Source: an uncultured Pelagibacteraceae bacterium (GTDB lineage Bacteria; Pseudomonadota; Alphaproteobacteria; Pelagibacterales; Pelagibacteraceae). Taken from it: DNA of 64,000 nucleotides. The position numbers and the translations under genes were made by a program. Where the stretch lies: the NCBI GenBank assembly GCA_902590915.1, contig CACIYQ010000003.1, positions 1-64,000 of the forward strand, in the 5' to 3' direction. Under the pieces are notes generated by a model. It did no database searches. It saw only the letters and a list, made by a program, of their open reading frames with translations, and was not told the origin of the DNA. This document shows positions 1 to 8,396 of this stretch, piece by piece; the stretch's first letter is position 1; the number at the start of each line of letters is the position of its first letter.

Positions 1-1
1 A

Positions 2-358
2 ACATTGTTTGTTTATATGCTTCAAACTCAAATCAATATAAAAAAATTAAAACCATTTGTGATTGGATTTGTGTTCTTTTTCTTTTTGTCACCTGTACTT
101 TATGCTTACGTATCAATTTCAAAGGACGATAAGAGAACAGATTATCCAGGAAAAGAAATTGCAATTAAAACACAATATGCTTGGGATCAGCAATTTGACT
201 CAAAGATAAATGTAGTTTTAGGAAACGATTGGAATGCTGGTAATTTATCTTACCATCTAAAATCAAGACCAGTTTGGGAGGGTATTATAGAAAGATCTAA
301 ACTAGATCAATTGAAAGATTATATGTGCCTTGATAATGTGTGTGTAGGCTCAAGATAG
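2..358 (+). CDS. C-terminal end of a membrane glycosyltransferase (GT39/ArnT-like), cut by window edge
   Basis: The reading frame is open to the first base of the window, so this is the 3' end of a longer gene. What is visible is one hydrophobic segment (GFVFFFFLSPVLYAYVSI) followed by a soluble tail of about 80 residues with the pattern VLGNDWNAGNLSYHL and ending CVGSR. Multi-spanning glycosyltransferases of the GT39/ArnT/PMT type typically end with a last membrane helix plus an extracytoplasmic domain like this. The next gene, 3 bases on, is a GT2 glycosyltransferase, which fits a lipid-linked sugar transfer pair. The family call is inferred from context and general pattern. The tail alone is not diagnostic. 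Confidence 0.5.
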   Translation, partial: TLFVYMLQTQINIKKLKPFVIGFVFFFFLSPVLYAYVSISKDDKRTDYPGKEIAIKTQYAWDQQFDSKINVVLGNDWNAGNLSYHLKSRPVWEGIIERSKLDQLKDYMCLDNVCVGSR

Positions 359-361
359 TTT

Positions 362-1234
362 ATGAAAAAGTATACAATTTTAATTCCTATTTATAACGAT
401 CGAGAGTCGTTAACTAAATTAATTGAAAATATTAATGAAGAGCTAAATGGCGTAAATGCTGAAGTATCAATTTTAGTGATCAATGATGCATCATCACAAC
501 AAATTGTGGATACTTACCCAAATCTAGAAAATATCCACTCTTTTGAAATCATAAACATGAAGCAAAACAGAGGACATGCACGGTGTATTGCTTCAGGATT
601 AAAATATATTTATGAAAAAAAAGAATTTGATTATGTAATTCCAATGGATGGTGATGGAGAAGATAGACCTGAAGAGATTAAAAACTTCATTGAACTTTCA
701 GAACAAGTAGGTGAACAATCTATAGTAGGAGAAAGAGTGAAGCGGTCAGAGGGATTATTGTTTCAAATATGTTATAAATTTCACAAGTTTTTAACTTTAG
801 CATTTACTGGTCAGTCAATTAAATTTGGAAACTTTACTTGTCTATCAAAATCAACAATTGAAAAAATGTTAAAAGAAAAGGCTACTTGGAGCAGTTTTTC
901 AGGTTCATTAAGAAAAGTAGAAAAAGATTTAGTATCTTCACCCTCTATCAGGGGTGCTAGATATTTTGGACCCTCACAAATGGGTTTTTTTAATTTATTA
1001 AAACATTCTCTGTCAATTATTAGTGTTTATAGAAAAACTGTCTTAATCCGTTCTGCTTTATTTATTGTTTTCTATATTTTGCTGATCAAAAGTAATGCTT
1101 CGGTTATTACCTCATTACCTTTAGTTTTGTTACTCATAATGATTTATTCAATTTCTAGTTTAGCTCTGAGAGAAAATATTGAAGAATTTAACAATTGTTT
1201 AACAAACATCCACGATATTGACAAAATAAAATAA
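362..1234 (+). CDS. Family 2 glycosyltransferase, polyprenyl-phosphate-sugar synthase type
   Basis: A GT2 (GT-A fold) enzyme of 290 residues. The N-terminus KYTILIPIYNDRESL is the nucleotide-sugar binding strand, and the acidic metal site is MDGDGEDRPEEI near residue 97. The C-terminal part has hydrophobic segments (about residues 225-270, FIVFYILLI and SLPLVLLLIMIYSI) that would anchor it in the inner membrane. Enzymes of this type load a sugar from a nucleotide donor onto undecaprenyl phosphate for a membrane glycosyltransferase, and the upstream neighbour looks like such a partner. The acceptor and sugar cannot be read from the sequence. Confidence 0.8.
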   Translation: MKKYTILIPIYNDRESLTKLIENINEELNGVNAEVSILVINDASSQQIVDTYPNLENIHSFEIINMKQNRGHARCIASGLKYIYEKKEFDYVIPMDGDGEDRPEEIKNFIELSEQVGEQSIVGERVKRSEGLLFQICYKFHKFLTLAFTGQSIKFGNFTCLSKSTIEKMLKEKATWSSFSGSLRKVEKDLVSSPSIRGARYFGPSQMGFFNLLKHSLSIISVYRKTVLIRSALFIVFYILLIKSNASVITSLPLVLLLIMIYSISSLALRENIEEFNNCLTNIHDIDKIK

Positions 1235-1253
1235 TTTAAATTGTTTTGTTAAA

Positions 1254-2420
1254 ATGAGAAAAATTATATTTTTTATTTTTTTAATTTTACCAACGTTTGC
1301 CAACAGTTTTGATGATCATTACAAGTTTGATCACTGGGCTTATGAAAGAATTATGTTTGGTAAAACTGAAAGTCGTGAAGAAGCAAAAAAACTTTTAGAC
1401 AGTTATAAACTTAATAATCTTGAGGTAAGAGGTACAAATAAACCTTATTTAGGACCTATAATAGATGGTCATTCACATCCAAGAAAATCCACCGGAAAAG
1501 CTTTAGATAAAGGTACTGAGTATTTTATAGATGATTTGCCAATGTTAACAAACAAGGCAAATGTCTTTATGTCTGTAATTATGGCAACTCCGAATACTTA
1601 CAAATCAAAAGATAATTGGAATTATTATTATGATTTTGCAGCAGAGCATCAGAATGTTTTAACTAATTGTCATTCAAATTTTATTGGAATGGCAGCAAAT
1701 AAAAAAAAATATAAGAAATCAGAAGTTAATAAAGAGTTTAAAAAAACTATTAAAAGATTTAAAAAAGGAGAATGTTATGGATTGGGAGAAACTGGACTAG
1801 TTCACTATAATAAAAAGAAAAAAAATCCCCCTGATGGTGGGTATCAACCGCCATTAGATTTAGATCTTAAGCACCCAATTATTGATAAGGCGTTCGAATT
1901 TGTCAATGAACACCGTATGCCGATTAATTTACACCTGGAGCCTTTTCATGAAATAGATGGGATAGATAGATTAACAGAGTTTAAAAATTTTTATAAAAAA
2001 AAATGTGAAAAATACCCCAACGCAAAAATTGTGATAGCTCATACAGGAATGATGCCAACAAAAGACCTTGAAGAAATTTTTGATTATTGTCCTAATACAT
2101 ATACTGACTGGAAATTAGCATTTCATTGGTCTTCTCTTTGGGGCTTTGAGGATTTGCATATCCCAAATGATTATAGATTTAAATTACACGAGGTTTGGGC
2201 AAAATCGATGGAAAAATATTCTGATAGATATTTTTTTGGTTCTGATCAAAAATTAGGTAAAAGCCCAGCACATGATGTTTTTGTGGAACACTATATGAAG
2301 CATGTTCGTTTGATGATTGGATCTTTAAGCCCAGATGTGCAAGAAAAAATTGCATATAAAAATGCAGCTAAACTTTTTAAAATTAATCTTAATCAACCTT
2401 TAATTGTTGGCAAACAATAA
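1254..2420 (+). CDS. Secreted metal-dependent amidohydrolase (TIM-barrel, amidohydrolase 2 type)
   Basis: The N-terminus is a signal peptide (MRKIIFFIFLILPTFANS), so the 388-residue protein should be periplasmic. The order of metal-site motifs is that of the amidohydrolase superfamily: HSH at residues 73-75 (DGHSHPR), a strand with GLGETG near 177, HLEP at 227-230, IAHTG with His263, and FGSDQ with Asp331. These would bind one or two divalent metals for hydrolysis or decarboxylation. Most relatives are cytoplasmic, so a leader peptide is unusual. Only 3 bases separate it from the next secreted hydrolase-like gene, which suggests joint transcription and perhaps a shared periplasmic substrate. 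The substrate is unknown. Confidence 0.72.
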   Translation: MRKIIFFIFLILPTFANSFDDHYKFDHWAYERIMFGKTESREEAKKLLDSYKLNNLEVRGTNKPYLGPIIDGHSHPRKSTGKALDKGTEYFIDDLPMLTNKANVFMSVIMATPNTYKSKDNWNYYYDFAAEHQNVLTNCHSNFIGMAANKKKYKKSEVNKEFKKTIKRFKKGECYGLGETGLVHYNKKKKNPPDGGYQPPLDLDLKHPIIDKAFEFVNEHRMPINLHLEPFHEIDGIDRLTEFKNFYKKKCEKYPNAKIVIAHTGMMPTKDLEEIFDYCPNTYTDWKLAFHWSSLWGFEDLHIPNDYRFKLHEVWAKSMEKYSDRYFFGSDQKLGKSPAHDVFVEHYMKHVRLMIGSLSPDVQEKIAYKNAAKLFKINLNQPLIVGKQ

Positions 2421-2423
2421 AAA

Positions 2424-3767
2424 ATGAAAAGTTTTTTTTTAATTATTGTTATATTTTTAACACACTTCACTCTGTCACATGCATCAAAATATGATGGAGC
2501 TTACACATATACTCATTTTTGTAAAGGTGAAGACAGTTCAAAGTATGATGGCAGCCAATTCATCATTGATGATGGGATACTTTCTAATAACAGAGGTGGT
2601 GCGGGCAGATGGATAATTAAGAAAAAATTTAAAGTCAGTGATGATGGCAAGCTAAAATTTAGAGGTAAAAGGAAAGATAAAAAATATTCTGTTAAAGGAA
2701 AATTTATAATCGAAGGTGATAAAATTAGTGGAAAATTTTTAGCAAAAAGATATTCAAAATCAGGTGATAGCTATAAAAAATGCGATATGGAATTTAAAAG
2801 AGTTGGAGGGGTACCTGAAAAAATATCTTTAGAAGATGATAGAGAAATGACAGAAATAACAATTTTATCAAAAAATACTAATGATGATATCACTTTATTA
2901 AATGATGAAGGTAAAGACCAAAAAGTAAGAGTTGAGCTTCGAAATTTAGAGTCAATTTCGAATGGTTTAATTGTAGTTGTTCCATCAAGTACACCTAATA
3001 TGGAAGATGAGATTTATTATGAAAAACAAGTTAGTAAATTTAAATATGCTACAGCAATAGTTTATGGTGCTGAACCTAGATACCAAAAAAAGTTTACTGG
3101 GTCATACACGAGTTCAATGATTTTATATGATACTATATCCACAATTAATAAAGTTTCAGAAAAATTTGGTAAACCAAAAGAAGTAATTATCATGGGTTCA
3201 TCTACTGGATCTTTAGCTGTTTTTAAATCAGGCTGGCAAGACTTAAGAGATAAATATCCAGCATTGAAATTAATATCAATGGGTTTTATGATTAATGCAG
3301 CTTGCCCAGATCAGTCTGATGCAAAGTACAATAATAATATTCAAATGTATGCAATTAATGGTAAGCAAGATGAATCAACACCACCATGGACTTGTAAAAA
3401 TTTGAAAAACTCATCGAACAATCGCAATCTTCATCTTTTAACATACTCAGGAGGGCATCACTTTGAGAGTGCTATGTATCCACCTTCCAAATATGATATG
3501 AATAGTATGCATGCATTGCCAACATGTTCCCTGAACTATAAAGCTAATTTGCATCAGATTATCAAAAGGAGAGATGGCTCACTTGAATGGGATGGTGAAA
3601 AAAAAGGCTATAAAAAGAAACAAAAGAAATGGTTTAACAAACATTGTATAGATAAAGGAACTTTGCAGGGCTACGAAGAATATGGAGCCAAAAATTTCTG
3701 GGCAGATGTCAAATCAATTATAGTGGATAAAAAAGATGTAAAGTCCTTAAAAGGCTATACTAATTAA
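2424..3767 (+). CDS. Secreted protein of unknown function with alpha/beta-hydrolase-like domain
   Basis: I do not recognise a named family. The 447-residue protein starts with a signal peptide (cleavage likely after SHA, residue 20). Residues 22-128 form a lysine-rich beta domain with paired cysteines (Cys33, Cys120) that reads like a small lipocalin- or DUF-type barrel. Residues 145-370 resemble an alpha/beta hydrolase: strand LIVVVPSS, a nucleophile elbow GSSTGS at 258-263 (Ser260), an acid candidate Asp316 in NGKQDES and a histidine candidate in GGHHFES near 345. That Ser-Asp-His order supports a hydrolase. The gene follows the secreted amidohydrolase by 3 bases and runs tail to tail with umuC, 3 bases apart. 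Confidence 0.55.
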   Translation: MKSFFLIIVIFLTHFTLSHASKYDGAYTYTHFCKGEDSSKYDGSQFIIDDGILSNNRGGAGRWIIKKKFKVSDDGKLKFRGKRKDKKYSVKGKFIIEGDKISGKFLAKRYSKSGDSYKKCDMEFKRVGGVPEKISLEDDREMTEITILSKNTNDDITLLNDEGKDQKVRVELRNLESISNGLIVVVPSSTPNMEDEIYYEKQVSKFKYATAIVYGAEPRYQKKFTGSYTSSMILYDTISTINKVSEKFGKPKEVIIMGSSTGSLAVFKSGWQDLRDKYPALKLISMGFMINAACPDQSDAKYNNNIQMYAINGKQDESTPPWTCKNLKNSSNNRNLHLLTYSGGHHFESAMYPPSKYDMNSMHALPTCSLNYKANLHQIIKRRDGSLEWDGEKKGYKKKQKKWFNKHCIDKGTLQGYEEYGAKNFWADVKSIIVDKKDVKSLKGYTN

Positions 3768-3770
3768 GAC

Positions 3771-5048
3771 TTATATTCTTATTTTTGGCAGGGAGTAAAA
3801 ATCAGCCGTATCAATTTTAGAAGAATACTGCCTTCGCATATTCCATTTTTTGTGAACACCAGCGCTTGCAACACTTAAAGTTGATCTTCCATATCGATGG
3901 TTAGTATTATCAATTGATCTCATTAAGCTATTAATTTTCTCATCTTTTTCAGAGGTAAATAAATTTGTTTTATCACTAGCATTGGATAAGCCTGTGAGCA
4001 TCACCCCTGCTTTTTGATAACGATATCCATTTTTAAATATACTCCCAAGTATTGAAATTGCTGTCTTTACTGTTTCAATACTATTATTTGTTGCAATTGG
4101 AAAATCAATAGTCTTTGCATTTGAATAATAGCCAAAGTTTCTTTGAAAAGGACTGGTTCTAACAAATACAGTAATTGCTTTTGCAACTAACGACTCTGAT
4201 CTAATTTTTTCAGATGCGTTTAAACAATAATTTGCAACTGCTTCTTTTAATTCTTGAAATGTTTCAATTCTTTTTCCAAATGACCTTGAAACTACACAAC
4301 TTTTTCTTTTAGTGGTAGTCGTCTCTAAACCTATACAAGGAACTCCTCTAAGTTCCATTGCGGTTCTAGAACTTAAAACATTTGAAGATTTTTTGATCCA
4401 GGTATTTGATTTATTTTTTAATTGTTTTGCATTATAAATTCCATGCTTTTGATAAAACTTAGTCAGTTGTCTGCCAACACCCCATACATCATTAATTTCA
4501 ACTTTTTCTAAAATAGGATCTAAGTTTTCTATACCAATTAAACTAGTCACCCCTGATTGCTTTTTCTTTGCAATATGATTTGCAATTTTACTTAAAGTCT
4601 TTGTTTTGGCAATCCCAATACTTGTTGGAATACCCGTCCATTGTAAAACAGTTTCTCTAATTTCTTTACCAACTTTTTCTATATCTTGATCAGGAAAATT
4701 AGATAAATCTAAAAAAGCTTCGTCAATCGAATAAACTTCGATTTCTGAATTAAATCTTTTAAGAGTTCGCATCACTCTTCTAGATAAATCTCCATACAAA
4801 GAATAATTTGAGGAAAAAACCTCGACTTTATTTTTAATAATAATATCTTTACCTTTAAAGTAGGGCTCACCCATTTTAATTCCTAAAGCTTTTGCTTCAT
4901 TTGATCTTGCAATGATACAGCCATCATTATTAGATAAAACAACAACTGGTTTTCTTCTTATTTTAGGATTGAATAATCTTTCACAAGAAACGTAAAAAGA
5001 ATTACAATCAACTAATGCTATTTTTTTAGTACGTAGAATGGATGACAT
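3771..5048 (-). CDS. umuC: DNA polymerase V catalytic subunit UmuC (Y-family)
   Basis: Translesion DNA polymerase of 425 residues, the usual UmuC length. Y-family signatures are clear: [13 protein letters not shown] at 14-26 holds the first catalytic aspartate, [15 protein letters not shown] forms the fingers, and [10 protein letters not shown] at 106-115 holds the Asp109-Glu110 catalytic pair. The helix-hairpin-helix region ([10 protein letters not shown]) and little-finger region follow. It overlaps the end of umuD by 23 bases in the same direction and depends on that gene's SOS-controlled promoter. With UmuD' it forms Pol V, which copies damaged DNA on RecA filaments. recA itself lies 3 kb away. 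Confidence 0.96.
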   Translation of the reverse strand: MSSILRTKKIALVDCNSFYVSCERLFNPKIRRKPVVVLSNNDGCIIARSNEAKALGIKMGEPYFKGKDIIIKNKVEVFSSNYSLYGDLSRRVMRTLKRFNSEIEVYSIDEAFLDLSNFPDQDIEKVGKEIRETVLQWTGIPTSIGIAKTKTLSKIANHIAKKKQSGVTSLIGIENLDPILEKVEINDVWGVGRQLTKFYQKHGIYNAKQLKNKSNTWIKKSSNVLSSRTAMELRGVPCIGLETTTTKRKSCVVSRSFGKRIETFQELKEAVANYCLNASEKIRSESLVAKAITVFVRTSPFQRNFGYYSNAKTIDFPIATNNSIETVKTAISILGSIFKNGYRYQKAGVMLTGLSNASDKTNLFTSEKDEKINSLMRSIDNTNHRYGRSTLSVASAGVHKKWNMRRQYSSKIDTADFYSLPKIRI

Positions 5049-5421
5049 AAGTTACAACCCCCCAAATAAAAATATCTTGTTCTTCATTAATTAAAATTCT
5101 GTCAGAAAATTCTTTAGATCCTGACGTTAAAAATTTTTTATCTCGCTCTTGAACTAAAGTTTTTACTACTAACTCATCATGAACATTAGCGATCACTGTT
5201 GAAAAGTTTTTTGGTTTTAAACTTTTATCAACGACCAATAAATCTCCGTCATTAATTCCAACATCAACCATGGATTTACCTTGCACTCTGATAATGAAAG
5301 TAGCTGGAACATTTCTTATTAAATGCATGTTCAGATCAATATCTTCTTCGATATAATCAGTGGCAGGAGAGGGAAAACCAGCACCTGCTTTATGTAGATA
5401 ATAAGGGATTGTTAGCTTCAT
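5026..5421 (-). CDS. umuD: UmuD, self-cleaving Pol V accessory subunit (S24 peptidase)
   Basis: A 131-residue LexA/UmuD-type protein. The cleavage region [10 protein letters not shown] matches the CGFPSPA site of E. coli UmuD, with an Ala-Gly bond (residues 14-15) in place of Cys-Gly. The serine of the Ser-Lys dyad is in GKSM (Ser50) and the lysine in VVKTL (Lys87). RecA filaments stimulate self-cleavage to UmuD', which joins UmuC. The start codon abuts a perfect GAAC-N7-GAAC operator and a good -10/-35 pair sits just upstream, so the start is firm and SOS control is likely. Confidence 0.95.
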   Translation of the reverse strand: MKLTIPYYLHKAGAGFPSPATDYIEEDIDLNMHLIRNVPATFIIRVQGKSMVDVGINDGDLLVVDKSLKPKNFSTVIANVHDELVVKTLVQERDKKFLTSGSKEFSDRILINEEQDIFIWGVVTYVIHSTY

Positions 5422-5436
5422 GTTCTTGTTTTGTTC
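5422..5436 (-). promoter_or_regulatory. LexA (SOS) box at umuDC
   Basis: Read toward umuD the bases are GAACAAAACAAGAAC, an exact GAAC-N7-GAAC direct repeat (GTTC-N7-GTTC on the plus strand). That is the established alphaproteobacterial LexA operator. It begins right after the predicted -10 element and ends at the base before the umuD ATG, so bound LexA would cover the transcription start. No lexA gene lies in the window. Confidence 0.88.
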
Positions 5437-5439
5437 TAA

Positions 5440-5468
5440 TTTATAGACTATTTATGGAATACACTCAA
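5440..5468 (-). promoter_or_regulatory. Predicted sigma-70 promoter of umuDC
   Basis: On the minus strand, TTGAGT (5463-5468) and TATAAA (5440-5445) are separated by exactly 17 bases. Transcription would start inside the LexA box, leaving a leader of only about 12 bases before the umuD ATG. The remaining bases up to 5698 show no supported gene. They hold a repeated GTGAATCAAAA-like unit and an A-rich tract before the next gene. Confidence 0.65.
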
Positions 5469-5698
5469 GAGTTTGTACTTTGAGTCTGAAACTGAATCAA
5501 AAGTGAATCAAAACGTGAACATCCAAACTACATCTTGGGGACTTGCGGATAACGTTAACCAGAGATAGTTTAAATATAAGAATTTAGAGTCGTAGTTGTT
5601 TTCAGGTATTCTGGGAATTGTATTAGCTATTGCGATAAAAGTAGATGAAATAAGTAAAATTTAAAAAAATAAAAAAAAAGTTAAATAAAGGAATACAA

Positions 5699-6064
5699 AT
5701 GAAAATATTAAAATGTCACTGTGGTTCTGTAGAGGCGGAAATTAATCTAGATGGAGACTTAGCCAAAGTAGTAAAATGTAATTGTTCTATTTGTAAAAGA
5801 AAAGGTGCAATTATGTCCATGGTAAAAAATGAAGATTTTAAAATTATTAAAGGTGAAGATAAATTAAAACTTTATCAATTCCATTCTAAAATTGCGAAGC
5901 ATTATTTTTGCTCTGACTGTGGAATTTATACTCATCACAATCCAAGAATTAATCCAGCAATGACTGGTTTTAATGTTGGTTGCATTGATGAAATAGATAC
6001 ATTTGGATTAAATGAAGTTCCAGTAAATGATGGACAAAATCATCCTTTAGATCAAAAAAAATAA
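5699..6064 (+). CDS. GFA-family (CENP-V/GFA) zinc protein
   Basis: A 121-residue protein of the glutathione-dependent formaldehyde-activating (GFA/CENP-V) fold. The zinc-binding cysteines are all present: CHC at 6-8, CNCSIC at 27-32 and CSDC at 71-74, followed by HHNPR. Characterised relatives bind glutathione adducts such as S-hydroxymethylglutathione, and many others have no known substrate. The formaldehyde role is therefore only possible, though it would suit an organism that oxidises one-carbon units (gcvTHP and formate dehydrogenase are in this window). It probably shares a transcript with the kinase gene 5 bases downstream. The start follows the purine-rich AAATAAAGGAATACAA. Confidence 0.88.
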   Translation: MKILKCHCGSVEAEINLDGDLAKVVKCNCSICKRKGAIMSMVKNEDFKIIKGEDKLKLYQFHSKIAKHYFCSDCGIYTHHNPRINPAMTGFNVGCIDEIDTFGLNEVPVNDGQNHPLDQKK

Positions 6065-6069
6065 TTTTT

Positions 6070-6999
6070 ATGCAACCGGCGAGTCATTGTTTTAGTAAGG
6101 TAAAAAATGACTGTGTAAAATTTATTAAATCACAAGAAACCACAACTGAGAAATTTAAAAGTAAAGATAAGATGATTAAGTCTTTTTTGATTCCAACATG
6201 TTTTTGGATTGCAAAAAAAGCTAATAGGAAAAAACCTTACTTTGTAGGTTTGGCTGGAGGACAAGGAACAGGCAAAACAACAATTAGCTCGATTATTAAA
6301 ATTATATTAGAAAAATATTTCAAATTAAAAGTATTTAAAATTTCAATTGATGATTTTTACAAAACAAGAAAAGAAAGAACAAATTTATCAAAAAAAGTTC
6401 ACCCAATGTTAATGACAAGAGGGGTGCCAGGAACGCATGATATCAAAATGATGTTAGATTTTTTTAAAAAAGTAAAAAACAAAAGATTTAAAAAATTGAA
6501 ACTACCAAACTTTAACAAAGCTATAGATGATAGATTTCCAAAAAAGAACTGGGAAAGTATTAATAAACAGCCAGATATTATAATATTTGAGGGTTGGTGT
6601 GTTGGTGCCAGAGCAGAGATTAATAAAACATTAAAAAAACCAATTAATTCTCTTGAAAAAAAAAATGATCAAAATCTAATTTGGAGAAAACATGTAAATC
6701 AGCAATTAAAAACCAAGTATAAAAAGCTATACTCTCAGTTAGATTGTATGATTTATTTGAAAGCTAAAAGCTTCAGTTTGTTGCAAAAATGGCGATTAAA
6801 GCAAGAGCAAAAACTTTGGTTGAAAACTAAGAGGAAAAGTAGTCATAAAATAATGAGTAAAGGGGATGTAATAAATTTTATGCAAACCTATCAAAGAATT
6901 ACTCAAAATATGTTTAAGAATATGCCTAAATATGCCTCAATAATTTTAAATTTAAATGATAACCATCAAATAAAATCTGCTGTATATAAAGCTAAATGA
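6070..6999 (+). CDS. P-loop kinase, D-glycerate 3-kinase (GLYK) type
   Basis: A 309-residue small-molecule kinase. The Walker A loop GGQGTGKTT is at 63-71, the acidic SIDDFYKTR segment follows near 96, and IIIFEGWCVGAR near 175 is the signature of plant/fungal-type glycerate kinases. These phosphorylate D-glycerate to 3-phosphoglycerate, returning photorespiration- or glyoxylate-derived carbon to central metabolism. The related pantothenate and uridine kinases lack the EGWCVGAR motif, so glycerate kinase is preferred. The ATG at 6070 lies 5 bases after the GFA stop, and the end overlaps the next gene by 4 bases (ATGA). Confidence 0.78.
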   Translation: MQPASHCFSKVKNDCVKFIKSQETTTEKFKSKDKMIKSFLIPTCFWIAKKANRKKPYFVGLAGGQGTGKTTISSIIKIILEKYFKLKVFKISIDDFYKTRKERTNLSKKVHPMLMTRGVPGTHDIKMMLDFFKKVKNKRFKKLKLPNFNKAIDDRFPKKNWESINKQPDIIIFEGWCVGARAEINKTLKKPINSLEKKNDQNLIWRKHVNQQLKTKYKKLYSQLDCMIYLKAKSFSLLQKWRLKQEQKLWLKTKRKSSHKIMSKGDVINFMQTYQRITQNMFKNMPKYASIILNLNDNHQIKSAVYKAK

Positions 7000-8288
7000 A
7001 AAAAATATTAGTATTAATTAGTTTATCATTATTTTATTTTAGTAATGCATTTTCTGTAACCTTATATGATGCGTTAAATCAAACTTATAAAAATAATATT
7101 CAATTAAATGCTGAAAGAGAAAATATTAAAGCCTCAGAGGAAGATGTAAATATTTCAAAAGCTAACTATAAACCCTCATTAACATTTAGTGGATCTAAAA
7201 GTATTGAGGATACGAATAAGCTTACTAATCAAAGTGGAGGTGATGCAACTATCAGTGACGTTGATCCGTTTACAACTTCAATAAAATTAGAACAAACAAT
7301 TTTAGATTTTGGAAGAGATATAACTCTTCAAAAAAATATTACTGCTTTAGATTTAGCAAAAGCAAAATTAGTAAAAAAAGAACAAGATATCTTACATAAA
7401 GCAATAGATGCATTCACAAACTTAATTTTAGCTAGAGAAACACTTGATATTAATTCAAAAAATTTAAATTTACTAATTAGACAAGTAGAAAATGATAAAA
7501 TTAGAAGAGATAGAGGTCAAATAACAAATACTGATTTAGCACAATCTGAGTCTTCACTTGCAGGTGCTCAAGCTCAATTTGCTAAAGCAAAAAGTGACTT
7601 ATTAATTAGTAAACTAAATTATGAAAATATAATTGGTAAAATTAGTGATCCAAAACAATTACAAAAAAATTCAAATGCAATTGTAAGTATTCCAAATACT
7701 CTTAATGAAGCAATAAATCTCTCTAAACAAAATAATCCTGATATTTTAATTGCAAAGCTTGATTTAGAAAAGTCTGAAAAAGATTTAGCAATATCAGAAT
7801 CTGATTTAAAGCCTTCAGCATCCTTATCTTTTGAAAGGTCGTACTCAGATGATCTTACTTCAACTATTGATGAGCGAGAAAAAGATACTTTAAAAGCTAC
7901 TTTAAGTTGGCCTTTTTATTCTGGTGGAAAAAAAAAATCAACAATTAACAAAAATTCCAGCTTAACTACACGAAAAAGATTATTATTAGACGATGCTGTT
8001 AGAACTAACGAAACTAATGTAGCAAGCGCATGGTCAAGCTTACAATCTTCAGAAAGTTTTTTAAACTCTGTGAAGATGCAAGTTGGTGCATCTCAAATAG
8101 CATATGAGGGAGTTACTGCAGAGTACGAAAGAGGATCTAGAACAACTCTTGATGTTATTCAATCAAATGCATTATTACTCTCTGCTCAAATATCATTAGC
8201 AGACTCCGAGAAAAACTACTTGATGGCTCAATATAATCTCTTAAAAGCAGTGGGGCTTTTAAATAGCCAATATCTAAATCTTAAGTAA
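6996..8288 (+). CDS. tolC: TolC-family outer-membrane efflux channel
   Basis: A 430-residue protein with a signal peptide (MKKILVLISLSLFYFSNAFS) and then the TolC start pattern TLYDALNQTYKNN. Two related halves with long coiled-coil helices can be seen: residues 25-225 contain KANYKPSLTFSGS, and residues 230-425 contain SDLKPSASLSFERS, matching the internal TolC duplication. The motif ERGSRTTLDVIQSNALLL near 375 is typical of the second half. It would form the outer-membrane exit duct for type I secretion or RND/ABC efflux. No adaptor or pump gene is adjacent, so it probably serves partners encoded elsewhere. It overlaps the kinase gene by 4 bases. Confidence 0.93.
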   Translation: MKKILVLISLSLFYFSNAFSVTLYDALNQTYKNNIQLNAERENIKASEEDVNISKANYKPSLTFSGSKSIEDTNKLTNQSGGDATISDVDPFTTSIKLEQTILDFGRDITLQKNITALDLAKAKLVKKEQDILHKAIDAFTNLILARETLDINSKNLNLLIRQVENDKIRRDRGQITNTDLAQSESSLAGAQAQFAKAKSDLLISKLNYENIIGKISDPKQLQKNSNAIVSIPNTLNEAINLSKQNNPDILIAKLDLEKSEKDLAISESDLKPSASLSFERSYSDDLTSTIDEREKDTLKATLSWPFYSGGKKKSTINKNSSLTTRKRLLLDDAVRTNETNVASAWSSLQSSESFLNSVKMQVGASQIAYEGVTAEYERGSRTTLDVIQSNALLLSAQISLADSEKNYLMAQYNLLKAVGLLNSQYLNLK

Positions 8289-8331
8289 TTATTTGACTTT
8301 TTGACCGGTAAAATAAACATATTGCCAATGA

Positions 8332-8346
8332 GAACAAAATGTGTAC
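8332..8346 (+). promoter_or_regulatory. Probable LexA (SOS) box upstream of recA
   Basis: GAACAAAATGTGTAC fits GAAC-N7-GAAC with one mismatch (GTAC for GAAC). It shares its first eight bases, GAACAAAA, with the umuD box in the same orientation relative to the gene. It lies 50 bases before the recA ATG. Candidate -35 elements TTGACT (8293) and TTGACC (8301) lie upstream, but no convincing -10 pairs cleanly with either. Confidence 0.65.
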
Positions 8347-8396
8347 ATTTAAATACATGATTCGAGTGTTAAAAAATTTAATAAAAGAGGCAAAAA

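Noticed and set aside
5596-5664. A 22-codon hydrophobic open frame starting TTG in the umuD-GFA gap
   Set aside because: It is very short, lacks a ribosome site and has a rare start. A chance frame in AT-rich DNA is more likely than a small membrane protein.
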